From WFZT01 sp964571845 (GTDB lineage Bacteria > Hydrothermota > Hydrothermia > B15-G9 > WFZT01): 64,000 bases of DNA. This document shows, piece after piece, positions 49,987 through 58,524 of this stretch. Position 1 is the stretch's first letter. Each line of letters opens with the position of its first letter. The notes beneath the pieces were generated by a model, which was given only the letters and a program-made list of their open reading frames with translations, had not been told where the DNA came from and searched no databases. The position numbers were made by a program, and so were the translations under genes. The stretch spans positions 1-64,000 of the forward strand of contig CAZNDM010000087.1 of NCBI GenBank assembly GCA_964571845.1, read 5' to 3'.

Positions 49987-52734
49987 ATGATAAAGTATCT
50001 GATCTTTCTTTTTCTATCGTTAAATCAGGGGGGTACTCTTGGCCTATATTACCCATCGATATCCCCTGATGGCACAAAAATAGCATTCTCATTCAGGGGG
50101 GACATCTGGGTTTATGATACAGTAGAAAAGCAGGTCCAGCGAGTAACCCTGCACGAGGCAACGGACACGAGACCTGTATGGTCACCAGATGGCAGGGAAA
50201 TCGCTTTTGCATCAATGAGAAGTGGCAACTATGACATCTGGATCGTTCCAGCAAACGGGGGCACTCCAAGAAGGATTACTTTTAACCCCTCAACTGACAT
50301 TCCAACAGACTGGAAAGGCGACACCATCCTTTTTTATTCCTACAGAAACAGGAGATTTTACACAATTTTCAAAATACACAAAGATGGGGGAATGCCCCTC
50401 AGTGTTACAAACTTCGACTCACATAGTGGTGTATTTGCACCAGATGGATCCATTTACTTTGTAAAAAACGGTGTCTCGTATTTCCGAAAAGGCTACAAAG
50501 GCTCGGCAAATGGCGAAATTTTCCGCCTGAAGAATAACAAATTTGAAAGAATTACAAACTATGAGGGAACTGATAGGGACCCTGCCGTTGATGCAAGTGG
50601 AAACCTGTATTTTATATCTGAAAGAGACAGTGGACTGCAAATCTACAGATTTGACGGTACACCTGTTAGAATTTCACACCTCGATAGGGGAGACGCCCTT
50701 CATCTCGCAGTTTCGAAAGATGGAAAGTATGCCGTAATTGAACATAAACTCACACTTTACAGAGTTGACCTCAAAACCGGTGAGGCAAAGCCTCTTGGTA
50801 TAAACATCCAGACTGACAATAAACTTCCAGAAGAGTTTACAAGGGAATTTACAGATGTCGTAGAGTCTCCTTCCATGTCTCCTGATGGCAAATGGATAGC
50901 CTTTGCTATGAGAGGGGACATCTGGATAGTCTCTTCGAATGGTGGAGAGGCGAGAAAGATCACAGATGACACTTTCGAGGATGCATGGCCCCGCTTCTCA
51001 CCTGACGGCAAAAAGATCGCTTTCTATTCGAACAGGGAAGGCAACAACGACATTTTTATCGTACCTGTTGAAGGCGGGGAACCGAAAAGGATCACAAAAG
51101 ACAAGGCTGATGACTTCTTCGAAAGCTGGTCCCCCGATGGCCAGTACATCGTATTTACCTCCACGAGAAAAGGTAACAAAGACATTTTTGTCATCCGACT
51201 CAAAGATCACAAAGTCTTCCAGATAACAAAGCACGAGAAAGCAGACGACGATCCGGTCTTCTCCCCTGATGGAAGATGGATATACTTTGATTCGCAGAGA
51301 AGTGGTAACGGCGAGATATACCGAATTCGTGTAAAGGACGGAAAACCTGTAGGGGAACCCGAAAGGCTGACACATGGGCCGGGTTACAAACAGATCCCCA
51401 CGCTCTCACCGGATGGGAAACTCGTTGCCTACGAAGTCTCATCTCGCCAGTCACCACCTAAAATTTTTGTCATGGATGCCGATGGAAATCAGCATATCCA
51501 GCTAACTGAAGGGAGAACACCGAGCTGGGCAGGTGATTACATCGTATTCACAAATCGAGGTAAACTTCAGAAGATCCGGGCACCCAGAGAGCTGATCTTA
51601 CCTGAAACAGTTGAGTTTACTGCAAAAGAAGTCGTCAAAAGACATGAGGACTTCAAGAAGATCTTCGATATGGCATGGTTGAAACTGAAAACGCGTTTTT
51701 ACGACTCAACGATGCACGGAATAGACTGGGAATCAGTCAAAGAGTACTACCGCCCCCTGCTCGATTATGCAGAAACATACGGCGAGTTGAGAAAAGCTAT
51801 TCTCTTTATGATGGGCGAGCTCAGGGCATCCCATATCGGGATCCAACCACCAAGAAAAGAGAGAAAAATTAAAGCCTTCACCGGATTTGAGATCGAAATC
51901 ACAGAAAATGGGGCAAGAGTAACAAAAGTTTACAAAAATTCACCAGCAGAAAAGGCTGGACTGAAACCCGGTGACATTATCGTAAGTATTGACACTTTCA
52001 GCACAAAAGACCCCCACTTCAATCTTTACAGAGTTGTCTATCAGAAAGACAGCATAAAAATCAGTACAGTAGATGAGGAAACCCTCACAATAAAGGTTTT
52101 ACCATGGGATACTTTGAGGACATTCGTATGGGAGGAATGGGAGGAGAAAAACAGAGAAATTGTTGACAAAGCCACAGATGGAAAGGTGGCATACCACCAC
52201 ATAAGGGCGATGAACGAAGATGAGCTTGCACGATTCAAAAAAGCGATTATGAGATTCCTGAAGGAGGGAAAAGAAGGTCTCATACTCGATGTGAGATACA
52301 ATCCTGGAGGCAGAATCCACGAGGCACTGCTGGATATTTTAACAAAGAAAGCTTATGCAAAATTTGTTCGCCGCGGACAAAAACCCCAGATCCAGCCGTC
52401 ATTGAGATGGGGAAAACCTCTTGTGGTGCTCATCAACGAATTTTCATTCTCGGATGCAGAGATTTTCCCCGCTGCTGTTAAATATCTCGGTATCGGTAAA
52501 CTCGTGGGTGTACCAACGGGCGGCGGTGTGATTGGAACAGATCATGTAAAACTGCCTGACGGCTCCTCCCTCAATGTGCCTTATGTGGGATGGTATCTAC
52601 CAGATGGAACCAATCTCGAAGGCTACGGTGTTAAACCCGACTACTACATTGACAACGACCCCAACAATCCAGAAAAAGATCTTCAGCTCGAGAAGGCAAT
52701 TGAAGTGATCCTTGAGGAGATCAAATCAGAATAG
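49987..52734 (+). CDS. Tricorn-like S41 protease with beta-propeller and PDZ domains
   Basis: Predicted 915-residue protein. N-terminal signal-like sequence (MIKYLIFLFLSLNQGG). Many PD40 beta-propeller repeats follow, each like YPSISPDGTKIAFSFRGDIWV (repeats seen at about 20-550, including SPDGREIAF, SPDGKWIAF, SPDGKKIAF, SPDGQYIVF, SPDGRWIYF). PDZ domain about 630-710 (GFEIEITENGARVTKVYKNSPAEKAGLKPGDIIVSID). Then the S41 core: GKVAYHHIRAMNEDE, LILDVRYNPGG, and NEFSFSDAEIFPAAVKYLGIGKLVGVPTGGGVIGTDHVKLPDGSSLNVP, with the likely catalytic Ser in SFSD. A His is present in ELRASHIGI. Tricorn cleaves proteasome peptides; here secretion makes periplasmic peptide trimming likely. GGAGG ribosome site. 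Confidence 0.85.
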   Translation: MIKYLIFLFLSLNQGGTLGLYYPSISPDGTKIAFSFRGDIWVYDTVEKQVQRVTLHEATDTRPVWSPDGREIAFASMRSGNYDIWIVPANGGTPRRITFNPSTDIPTDWKGDTILFYSYRNRRFYTIFKIHKDGGMPLSVTNFDSHSGVFAPDGSIYFVKNGVSYFRKGYKGSANGEIFRLKNNKFERITNYEGTDRDPAVDASGNLYFISERDSGLQIYRFDGTPVRISHLDRGDALHLAVSKDGKYAVIEHKLTLYRVDLKTGEAKPLGINIQTDNKLPEEFTREFTDVVESPSMSPDGKWIAFAMRGDIWIVSSNGGEARKITDDTFEDAWPRFSPDGKKIAFYSNREGNNDIFIVPVEGGEPKRITKDKADDFFESWSPDGQYIVFTSTRKGNKDIFVIRLKDHKVFQITKHEKADDDPVFSPDGRWIYFDSQRSGNGEIYRIRVKDGKPVGEPERLTHGPGYKQIPTLSPDGKLVAYEVSSRQSPPKIFVMDADGNQHIQLTEGRTPSWAGDYIVFTNRGKLQKIRAPRELILPETVEFTAKEVVKRHEDFKKIFDMAWLKLKTRFYDSTMHGIDWESVKEYYRPLLDYAETYGELRKAILFMMGELRASHIGIQPPRKERKIKAFTGFEIEITENGARVTKVYKNSPAEKAGLKPGDIIVSIDTFSTKDPHFNLYRVVYQKDSIKISTVDEETLTIKVLPWDTLRTFVWEEWEEKNREIVDKATDGKVAYHHIRAMNEDELARFKKAIMRFLKEGKEGLILDVRYNPGGRIHEALLDILTKKAYAKFVRRGQKPQIQPSLRWGKPLVVLINEFSFSDAEIFPAAVKYLGIGKLVGVPTGGGVIGTDHVKLPDGSSLNVPYVGWYLPDGTNLEGYGVKPDYYIDNDPNNPEKDLQLEKAIEVILEEIKSE

Positions 52735-52963
52735 AAACGAGCCCGGGGCTGTTTGGGAAAGTTGTTAATCATTTTAATGGGAAAACACTGTCTTTATCCC
52801 CTTCCGCTTTGCGGGAGGAGATGATGAAGATCTTTATACCTCTTCAAGGCATAAAGAGGAATAGGTGGGGCAGTGCAAAACATTGTGGAGGTTGAAATCC
52901 CATTTGTATTTTCTCAAAGGAATCAATTGACCTGTTCAGGGAAAATGAGTTAGAATAAATCTG
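52735..52963. other. 229-bp intergenic region before the ABC importer
   Basis: Between the tricorn-like and solute-binding genes there is no gene-sized frame and no tRNA-like structure. Weak hairpins (for example CCTCTT/AAGAGG at about 52838-52859) are present but not convincing terminators. The promoter of the importer operon occupies its last 40 bases. Confidence 0.6.
52927..52963 (+). promoter_or_regulatory. Leaderless promoter of the ABC importer operon
   Basis: TTGACC (52927-52932), 18-bp spacer and TAGAAT (52951-52956). The ATG is at 52964, 7 bases after the -10 box, with no ribosome site. Confidence 0.7.
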
Positions 52964-54217
52964 ATGAGAAAAATCATCGGAACACTCATAAAAATTTCAC
53001 TCATCACTCCGTTTGTTCTGTCAGGAAAATTGTATTTTCTTTCAACCCAGCTCGTACCGGTGGAAGAGTCAGAATGGTTTAGAAAGAATGTGCTATCCAG
53101 CTTCGAGACGAAATATGGGATAAAAACAGTCTTCATCGGATCGAGCTACGGTGAATTTCAGGACAGGATTACATCTGAATACAGGTCGGGCCGTGGCAAA
53201 ATCGATCTTACTGCCGGTCTTTCAAGTGACTATGAAGGGATTTCCGATGCGTTCCTCCCCATGAACGATTTCATGAGGAAACTCCAGGTAAACTTCGTCC
53301 CATCTGCAATCCGGTACTTAAAAGTGGACGGGAAAGTGGTTTATGTCCCGTGGCTCCAGACAACCTATATTTTTGTATGCAACAGGAAGGCACTCAAATA
53401 CCTGCCCAAAGGAGCGGATATCAACAATCTGACATACGAGGAGTTGCTCCAGTGGGTAAAAAATGTGGAAGATGCAACCGGGAGAAAGCTTTTTGGCTTA
53501 CCTGCAGGTCCCCGTGGACTGCTCCACAGGTTTATACACGGGTACCTTTACCCCTCTTTTACGGGAGCACAGATCCTGCACTTTGATGACGCATCAGGTG
53601 TGAAGATGTGGCTGTATTTTCAGAATCTATGGAAACACACAAATCCAGGCTCTTCCGTATGGGAGAAGATGGATACCCCCTTACTTAGCGAAGAGGTGTG
53701 GATAGCCTGGGACCACATATCGAGGCTTAAAAATGCAATTATAGAGAAACCTGACCAATTTGTTATTTTCCCTGCGCCGGCAGGACCCGCTGGAAGAGGA
53801 ATACTCCAGGTCCTCGTTGGGCTGGGTGTTACTTCATACTCAGACAGGAAAGACGAAGCCAAAAAACTGATTGAATACCTCCTGACTCCTGAGATTCAGA
53901 AGAAGATGCTCGAAGGCACGGGATTTATGCCGGTTATAACCGATGTCAAATTTGAAGAAAAGAATACACCCACAGCCATGATCTACAGAGGTGTCTCTGT
54001 ACAGAGTGCGAAGAAGGATTTGATAGTCTCCTTCATTCCCGGAGGTCTTGGCCAGAGAAGTGGCGAATTTACAAAGATTTACCGCGATGCGTTTAGAGAG
54101 ATCGTCCTCAAAAAGAAAAACCCCTCGAGTATCCTGAAGTTTTATGGTGAAAAATTGAGGAAGCTCTACAGGGAAACAGGGGCACGACTCCCATACCCCG
54201 ATTATGAGATCAAATGA
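52964..54217 (+). CDS. Extracellular solute-binding protein of ABC importer
   Basis: Predicted 417-residue family 1 (sugar-type) periplasmic binding protein. An N-terminal signal (MRKIIGTLIKISLITPFVLSG) has no lipobox Cys, so it is probably free periplasmic or membrane-tethered by the signal. A typical hinge region has VYVPWLQTTYIFVCNRKALKYLPKGADINNLTYEELLQWVKNVEDATGRKLFG. The C-terminal half has AKKLIEYLLTPEIQKKMLEGTGFMPVITD. Substrate unknown; the MalEFGK-like set suggests a sugar or polyol. Start set by a leaderless promoter. Confidence 0.8.
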   Translation: MRKIIGTLIKISLITPFVLSGKLYFLSTQLVPVEESEWFRKNVLSSFETKYGIKTVFIGSSYGEFQDRITSEYRSGRGKIDLTAGLSSDYEGISDAFLPMNDFMRKLQVNFVPSAIRYLKVDGKVVYVPWLQTTYIFVCNRKALKYLPKGADINNLTYEELLQWVKNVEDATGRKLFGLPAGPRGLLHRFIHGYLYPSFTGAQILHFDDASGVKMWLYFQNLWKHTNPGSSVWEKMDTPLLSEEVWIAWDHISRLKNAIIEKPDQFVIFPAPAGPAGRGILQVLVGLGVTSYSDRKDEAKKLIEYLLTPEIQKKMLEGTGFMPVITDVKFEEKNTPTAMIYRGVSVQSAKKDLIVSFIPGGLGQRSGEFTKIYRDAFREIVLKKKNPSSILKFYGEKLRKLYRETGARLPYPDYEIK

Positions 54218-55043
54218 GACCCCTTATCTGTTACTCGCACCATTAATTCTATACATCCTTTTTTTCTTTTTGAGTCCATTCGGTAGCGCCATAAAACTCG
54301 CATTTTTCAACGATTCAGGTAGCTTTACCCTGAAGTATTTCTCTGAGACCTTAAAAGACATAAGGTTTTATGCAGCTCTCAAATATACCGTCCTCTTTGC
54401 ACTAACCATAATTCCCTTACAGCTTGTAACTGCATTCTTTGTTGCACTTTTTATAACAAAAAGCGGGAACAGCTGGCTCATGTTCGTTGCATCGATCCCC
54501 CTTGCCATATCAGACCTTGCCGCAGGCCTTATTTTCCTTGCCATATTTAGCGAAAGTGGATTTCTGAATTCCTTCCTTTATACACTCGGTATAATTGACA
54601 AACCTTTTTATTTTCTATCCTTTCAGAATACCTGGCTTCTTTTTTTAACAGTTGTGATAGCTGAACACTGGAGAGCTACATCGATTGTGCTCCTGATCCT
54701 CGTTGCAGGGCTTCAAATGATCGAGAAGGATTTCAACGACGCTGCAAGTATATTTGGGGCAAATTTCTTTAAAAAGACCTATTTTGTAACACTACCCCTC
54801 CTGAAGCCCTCAATACAATCTGCACTTATCATCAGAACGATCTTTGCGTTTCAGATGTTCGCAGTTGTACTTGCCCTTGCAGGTGATATGATCCCGGTTT
54901 TATCAGGTGAAGCTTACTTCTGGTATTCTCTTTACAGGAACCCGCACATCGCCTCTGTCTATGCGCTCATAATCATCTTTATCTCTATCCTTTTTACTCT
55001 CATCTATCTCAGGCTATTGAGACACAGGGAGGTACTTCGATGA
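54204..55043 (+). CDS. ABC importer permease (MalF-type)
   Basis: Predicted 279-residue inner-membrane permease with about six helices. The EAA loop EKDFNDAASIFGANFFKKTYFVTLPLLKPSIQSALI (with conserved Gly) contacts the ATPase. It overlaps the preceding gene by 14 bp. It forms the channel with the MalG-type partner downstream. Confidence 0.85.
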   Translation: MRSNETPYLLLAPLILYILFFFLSPFGSAIKLAFFNDSGSFTLKYFSETLKDIRFYAALKYTVLFALTIIPLQLVTAFFVALFITKSGNSWLMFVASIPLAISDLAAGLIFLAIFSESGFLNSFLYTLGIIDKPFYFLSFQNTWLLFLTVVIAEHWRATSIVLLILVAGLQMIEKDFNDAASIFGANFFKKTYFVTLPLLKPSIQSALIIRTIFAFQMFAVVLALAGDMIPVLSGEAYFWYSLYRNPHIASVYALIIIFISILFTLIYLRLLRHREVLR

Positions 55044-55852
55044 AAGTCCTGAAAAAGGTAGCGGAACTAATCTTTGCAGCTTCAGTTGCCCTGTGGATCC
55101 TGCTCCCGATCTATTTCATCACAGTCCTTTCCCTGACGACAAAAAGGGAAATTTTTTCATTTCCCAAGCGTTTTATACCTTCTGAGTTTTCCCTTGAAGT
55201 GCTCAGATTTTTCGTGGAATCCCATGGAACAGTTCGCTCTTTATTAAACAGCGTTATCGTAGCGTTATTCACAATAGTCGTTGTCCTCGTTATCTCTCTT
55301 CCTGCCGCTTACGGGCTTTCAAGGTACAGGTTTAAGGGAAGAGACTCCATAATGCTTTTTATCCTGACATCGAGAATGCTCCCCATACCACTTCTCGCCA
55401 TACCATTAACCAATCTTTACATAGCCATAAGACTCTACGACAATCTTCTCGGAGTTGCATTCCTCCATGCAGCCATGGCAATGCCATTTGCAATAATCAT
55501 TTTGACGGGCATATTCGTAAAAATATCATCAGACTATGAAGAGGCTGCCTGGATTTTCGGAGCTTCAAAAATGCAGACTTTTATCAGAGTTACCCTTCCC
55601 CTCGCCCTTCCGGGAATAACAGCCATGCTGATTTTCACTTTTATCACTTCCTGGAACGAGGTTTTTGCCGCGAGTATCCTGACAGTAGAAAATAGAACCC
55701 TTTCAGCCCATGTTCTTAATGTGATGCAGGCATCCCCTATTTATTTCAAGTATGCAGCAGGATTTTTCCTCTCAATTCCAGCAATAATTTTTATATTTCT
55801 CATCAGAAACTATCTGTTCAACATGTGGGGAGGTTTTCAGAGTGAAAAGTAA
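55040..55852 (+). CDS. ABC importer permease (MalG-type)
   Basis: Predicted 270-residue permease with about six helices. The EAA loop is YEEAAWIFGASKMQTFIRVTLPLALPGITAMLIF. The N-terminal SLTTKREIFSFPKRFIP is typical of MalG-like proteins. It overlaps the MalF-type gene by 4 bp and the ATPase gene by 11 bp. Confidence 0.85.
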   Translation: MKVLKKVAELIFAASVALWILLPIYFITVLSLTTKREIFSFPKRFIPSEFSLEVLRFFVESHGTVRSLLNSVIVALFTIVVVLVISLPAAYGLSRYRFKGRDSIMLFILTSRMLPIPLLAIPLTNLYIAIRLYDNLLGVAFLHAAMAMPFAIIILTGIFVKISSDYEEAAWIFGASKMQTFIRVTLPLALPGITAMLIFTFITSWNEVFAASILTVENRTLSAHVLNVMQASPIYFKYAAGFFLSIPAIIFIFLIRNYLFNMWGGFQSEK

Positions 55853-56912
55853 AGGTATTAGACTTCAAAATGTCTTAAAAAAGTTTGGTAAAAATGTCGT
55901 CTTGAAAAACATAAACCTTGATGTCAAACCCGGCGAATTTCTTGTTCTGCTTGGTCCTTCAGGATGTGGAAAAACAACGACTCTCAGACTCATTGCAGGT
56001 GTCGAGAAAGTGGATTCGGGCAGAATATTCATTGGCGAAAGAGATGTAACAGACCTCCCTCCACAGAAGCGTAATGTTTCGATGGTTTTCCAGAATTATG
56101 CCATCTTCCCTCACATGAATGTGTATGACAACATTGGTTTTGGATTGAAAATGCGGGGTGCTGACAAAGAGACCATAAGGGAAAAGGTCATTGAGGTCTC
56201 AAAGTTATTGAAGATAGAAGATCTGCTCGACAGGTTTCCCTCACAATTATCAGGTGGTCAGAGACAGAGGGTAGCAGTTGCCCGTGCCCTTGCAACACCT
56301 TTTGATGTCCTCCTCATGGATGAGCCCCTTTCCAACCTCGATGCACTCCTGCGGGCAGAGATGAGAGCTGAGCTCAAAAAACTTCATCAAAAGTTTATGC
56401 ACACGGTGGTTTATGTAACCCACGATCAGGTTGAAGCCCTCACTCTTGGAAACAGAATTGCGGTAATGTTCGATGGAGAAATCCATCAGGTAGGGACACC
56501 TGAAGAAATCTACGAATTCCCCGAAAACACCCGTGTGGCGCGTTTCATTGGAACTCCACCCATGAACCTACTCAGTGCCAGAATCACCGACAATGTCATG
56601 GTGGGCAAGACCACTTTCCCCCTTTCGAAAAAAATCGTGGATCTTTTGAAAAGTCTCGGGGTAAAGGAATTTGTCATTGGATTCAGGCCGGAATATGTGA
56701 GGTTTGATGAAAAGGGGATAAGAGGGAAAATTGTGCTAAAAGAAAATATCGGCCACAACGAAATCCTGAACATCCAGTTTGAAAACAATGTAATCAAGGC
56801 AATTACAAGAAGGGGAGAGATAACGAGAGAAGAAATAAATTTCCACATCCCGGAGGAAAATCTAAGAATATTCATCAACGGAAAACTTCTCAAATCCCCT
56901 CACACTTCTTGA
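55842..56912 (+). CDS. ABC importer ATPase (MalK/UgpC-type)
   Basis: Predicted 356-residue ATP-binding subunit. Walker A GPSGCGKTTTL (about 39-49), Q loop MVFQNYAIFPHM, signature LSGGQRQRVAVARAL, Walker B LLMDEPLSNLD and switch His VTHDQ. The C-terminal regulatory OB-like domain (about 245-356, IGTPPMNLLSARITD...VIGFRPEYVRFDEKG) is typical of sugar importers. It starts at GTG inside the previous gene, preceded by GGGAGG. Confidence 0.9.
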   Translation: MKSKGIRLQNVLKKFGKNVVLKNINLDVKPGEFLVLLGPSGCGKTTTLRLIAGVEKVDSGRIFIGERDVTDLPPQKRNVSMVFQNYAIFPHMNVYDNIGFGLKMRGADKETIREKVIEVSKLLKIEDLLDRFPSQLSGGQRQRVAVARALATPFDVLLMDEPLSNLDALLRAEMRAELKKLHQKFMHTVVYVTHDQVEALTLGNRIAVMFDGEIHQVGTPEEIYEFPENTRVARFIGTPPMNLLSARITDNVMVGKTTFPLSKKIVDLLKSLGVKEFVIGFRPEYVRFDEKGIRGKIVLKENIGHNEILNIQFENNVIKAITRRGEITREEINFHIPEENLRIFINGKLLKSPHTS

Positions 56913-57712
56913 AAGAACAATTCACCTATACCATAAATGACAGGGGAACGGCTCAAGATTAAGAAAACTCAATGATGGTTCTCTTCCTTTGATCTGCTCA
57001 TTCCCGGAACGGGAACCGATGCTTAAAGACTTTTCATTTTACCTGAAAAGCGGGAAATAGACTCTACTCACGATTTCACAAACCTCGCTCACGCTCTGAT
57101 ACTGAAATCCATAGAGGTTGCAAAAGGGCTCCAACTCCTACTTACTTTGAAATATTTGTAGGAAATCCCCAGTTGAGATCATCCGTAAAATGCTATGGGG
57201 AAAGGAGGGATTGAAATTTTTTTATTTTCACATCGAAGTGAAATGGCATTGTGTAAGAGGCTCCATTAATCTCCGTCCCCGCTCATGTAAATGTTGTGGC
57301 GGAGGATAAAGGTGAAAGCAAAAGTCAGATTTGACGGGGAAGCAATGAGTGCCTTTTCACCCTCTCCTCAATCCTTTCCCCGCGCCGGGAGGGGAGGTTG
57401 TCGATACACTTTGCAGTCAAAGTACAACAAAAAAATTCTTCTCCCACTTTGTGGTTAAAGCGATTGCCTGCTCCAAAGAGGGAGAAAACCGCAGGTGGCT
57501 GAAAGTGACGGAAGAATTGTGAGTGAGTCATGTAAACCTTCCGATACAACAGGATTGAAATTGTAGGTGAATTTCCGTGAGCAGAAAGTGAAAAATAAGT
57601 TTGTAAATAAAAAATACTTAATTTTCAACACCATCAGTAAGGGGGTTGACAGTGCGAGGCCTCCAATTTAGAATAATTCCAGATTAAAAAACATTAAAAA
57701 GGAGGTTGTAAA
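56913..57712 (+). other. 800-bp region without an intact gene
   Basis: No frame longer than about 75 codons is convincing. Translated fragments such as HFHIEVKWHCVRGSINL and a Cys-rich SCKCCGGG (about 57230-57305), each broken by stops, might be remains of a coding sequence; I cannot name it. A 13-bp inverted repeat with one mismatch lies at 57439-57451 and 57474-57486 (loop 22), and a purine-rich hairpin at about 57380-57400. The last 70 bases hold the peroxiredoxin promoter. Confidence 0.5.
57646..57674 (+). promoter_or_regulatory. Promoter of the peroxiredoxin gene
   Basis: TTGACA (57646-57651), 17-bp spacer and TAGAAT (57669-57674). The spacer contains the palindrome GAGGCCTC (57656-57663). 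A strong AAGGAGG ribosome site precedes the ATG at 57713. Confidence 0.75.
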
Positions 57713-58357
57713 ATGGAGGCAAGAATCCCTCTTATCGGAGAAAAGTTCCCTGAGATGGAAGTCGTAACAACTCACGGAAAGATTAAGTTACCTGAGGCTT
57801 ACGAGGGGAAATGGTTCATTCTCTTCAGCCACCCTGCTGACTTCACACCTGTTTGCACAACTGAGTTCGTCGCATTCCAGAAAAGGTACGATGAGTTCAG
57901 AAAGCTCAATACAGAGCTCATCGGTCTGAGTATTGACCAGGTCTTCTCACACATTAAATGGGTCGAGTGGATCAAGGACAATCTTAATGTGGAAATCCAG
58001 TTTCCAATTATTGCAGACGACACAGGCGCTGTTGCCAACAAACTCGGACTCGTCCATCCAGGTAAGGGCACAAACACGGTGAGAGCCGTCTTTATTGTGG
58101 ACCCCAAGGGGATAATCAGGGCTATCCTCTATTATCCTCAGGAGCTGGGCCGTAACATGGACGAAATTCTCAGAATGATCAAAGGCTTCCAGGTTTCTGA
58201 CGAACATGGTGTGGCTATTCCAGCAAACTGGCCAAACAACGAGCTCATTGGTGATGAGGTAATTATACCTCCAGCAGCAGATGTGAAAACAGCTGAGGAG
58301 AGACCCAAACAGTACGATTGCTACGACTGGTGGTTCTGTCACAAGAAACTTTCATAA
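57713..58357 (+). CDS. Thioredoxin peroxidase (archaeal-type peroxiredoxin)
   Basis: Predicted 214-residue peroxiredoxin that reduces hydrogen peroxide and alkyl hydroperoxides. The peroxidatic Cys48 is in PADFTPVCTTE, with Arg near 126 in TVRAVFIVDPKG. The C-terminal YDCYDWWFC gives Cys203 and Cys209, the spacing of the Aeropyrum-type Prx6 enzymes in which these Cys form disulfides during catalysis. No signal peptide. Such forms are frequent in thermophiles. It is monocistronic with its own promoter. Confidence 0.9.
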   Translation: MEARIPLIGEKFPEMEVVTTHGKIKLPEAYEGKWFILFSHPADFTPVCTTEFVAFQKRYDEFRKLNTELIGLSIDQVFSHIKWVEWIKDNLNVEIQFPIIADDTGAVANKLGLVHPGKGTNTVRAVFIVDPKGIIRAILYYPQELGRNMDEILRMIKGFQVSDEHGVAIPANWPNNELIGDEVIIPPAADVKTAEERPKQYDCYDWWFCHKKLS

Positions 58358-58378
58358 GTAAAGATTGAAAATCGAAGG

Positions 58379-58415
58379 GGGGGGCGGGGCGCGCGGCACG
58401 CGCGCCCCGCCCCCC
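58379..58415. terminator. GC-rich hairpin after the peroxiredoxin gene
   Basis: Perfect 17-bp stem with a GCA loop: left arm 58379-58395 (GGGGGGCGGGGCGCGCG), right arm 58399-58415. It begins 21 bases after the stop. There is no U-tract on the plus strand. Its first 14 bases equal those of the hairpin at 12717-12749, suggesting a shared element. Confidence 0.6.
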
Positions 58416-58464
58416 AATTCTATCCCCCTCCCACCATCCTCCCTCACACACCTTTTTGCCCCGC

Positions 58465-58493
58465 TTGACATCATCCCTTGTAAAATTTTAAAC
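58465..58493 (+). promoter_or_regulatory. Promoter of the lamin-tail-domain gene
   Basis: TTGACA (58465-58470), 17-bp spacer and TTAAAC (58488-58493). A GGGAGG ribosome site precedes the ATG at 58525. Confidence 0.65.
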
Positions 58494-58524
58494 TTGCCTT
58501 TGTCACTCAAAAGGGAGGTCGGTT

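Noticed and set aside
57230..57310. Transposase remnant
   Set aside because: The Cys-rich fragments are too short and broken to assign to a known transposase family.
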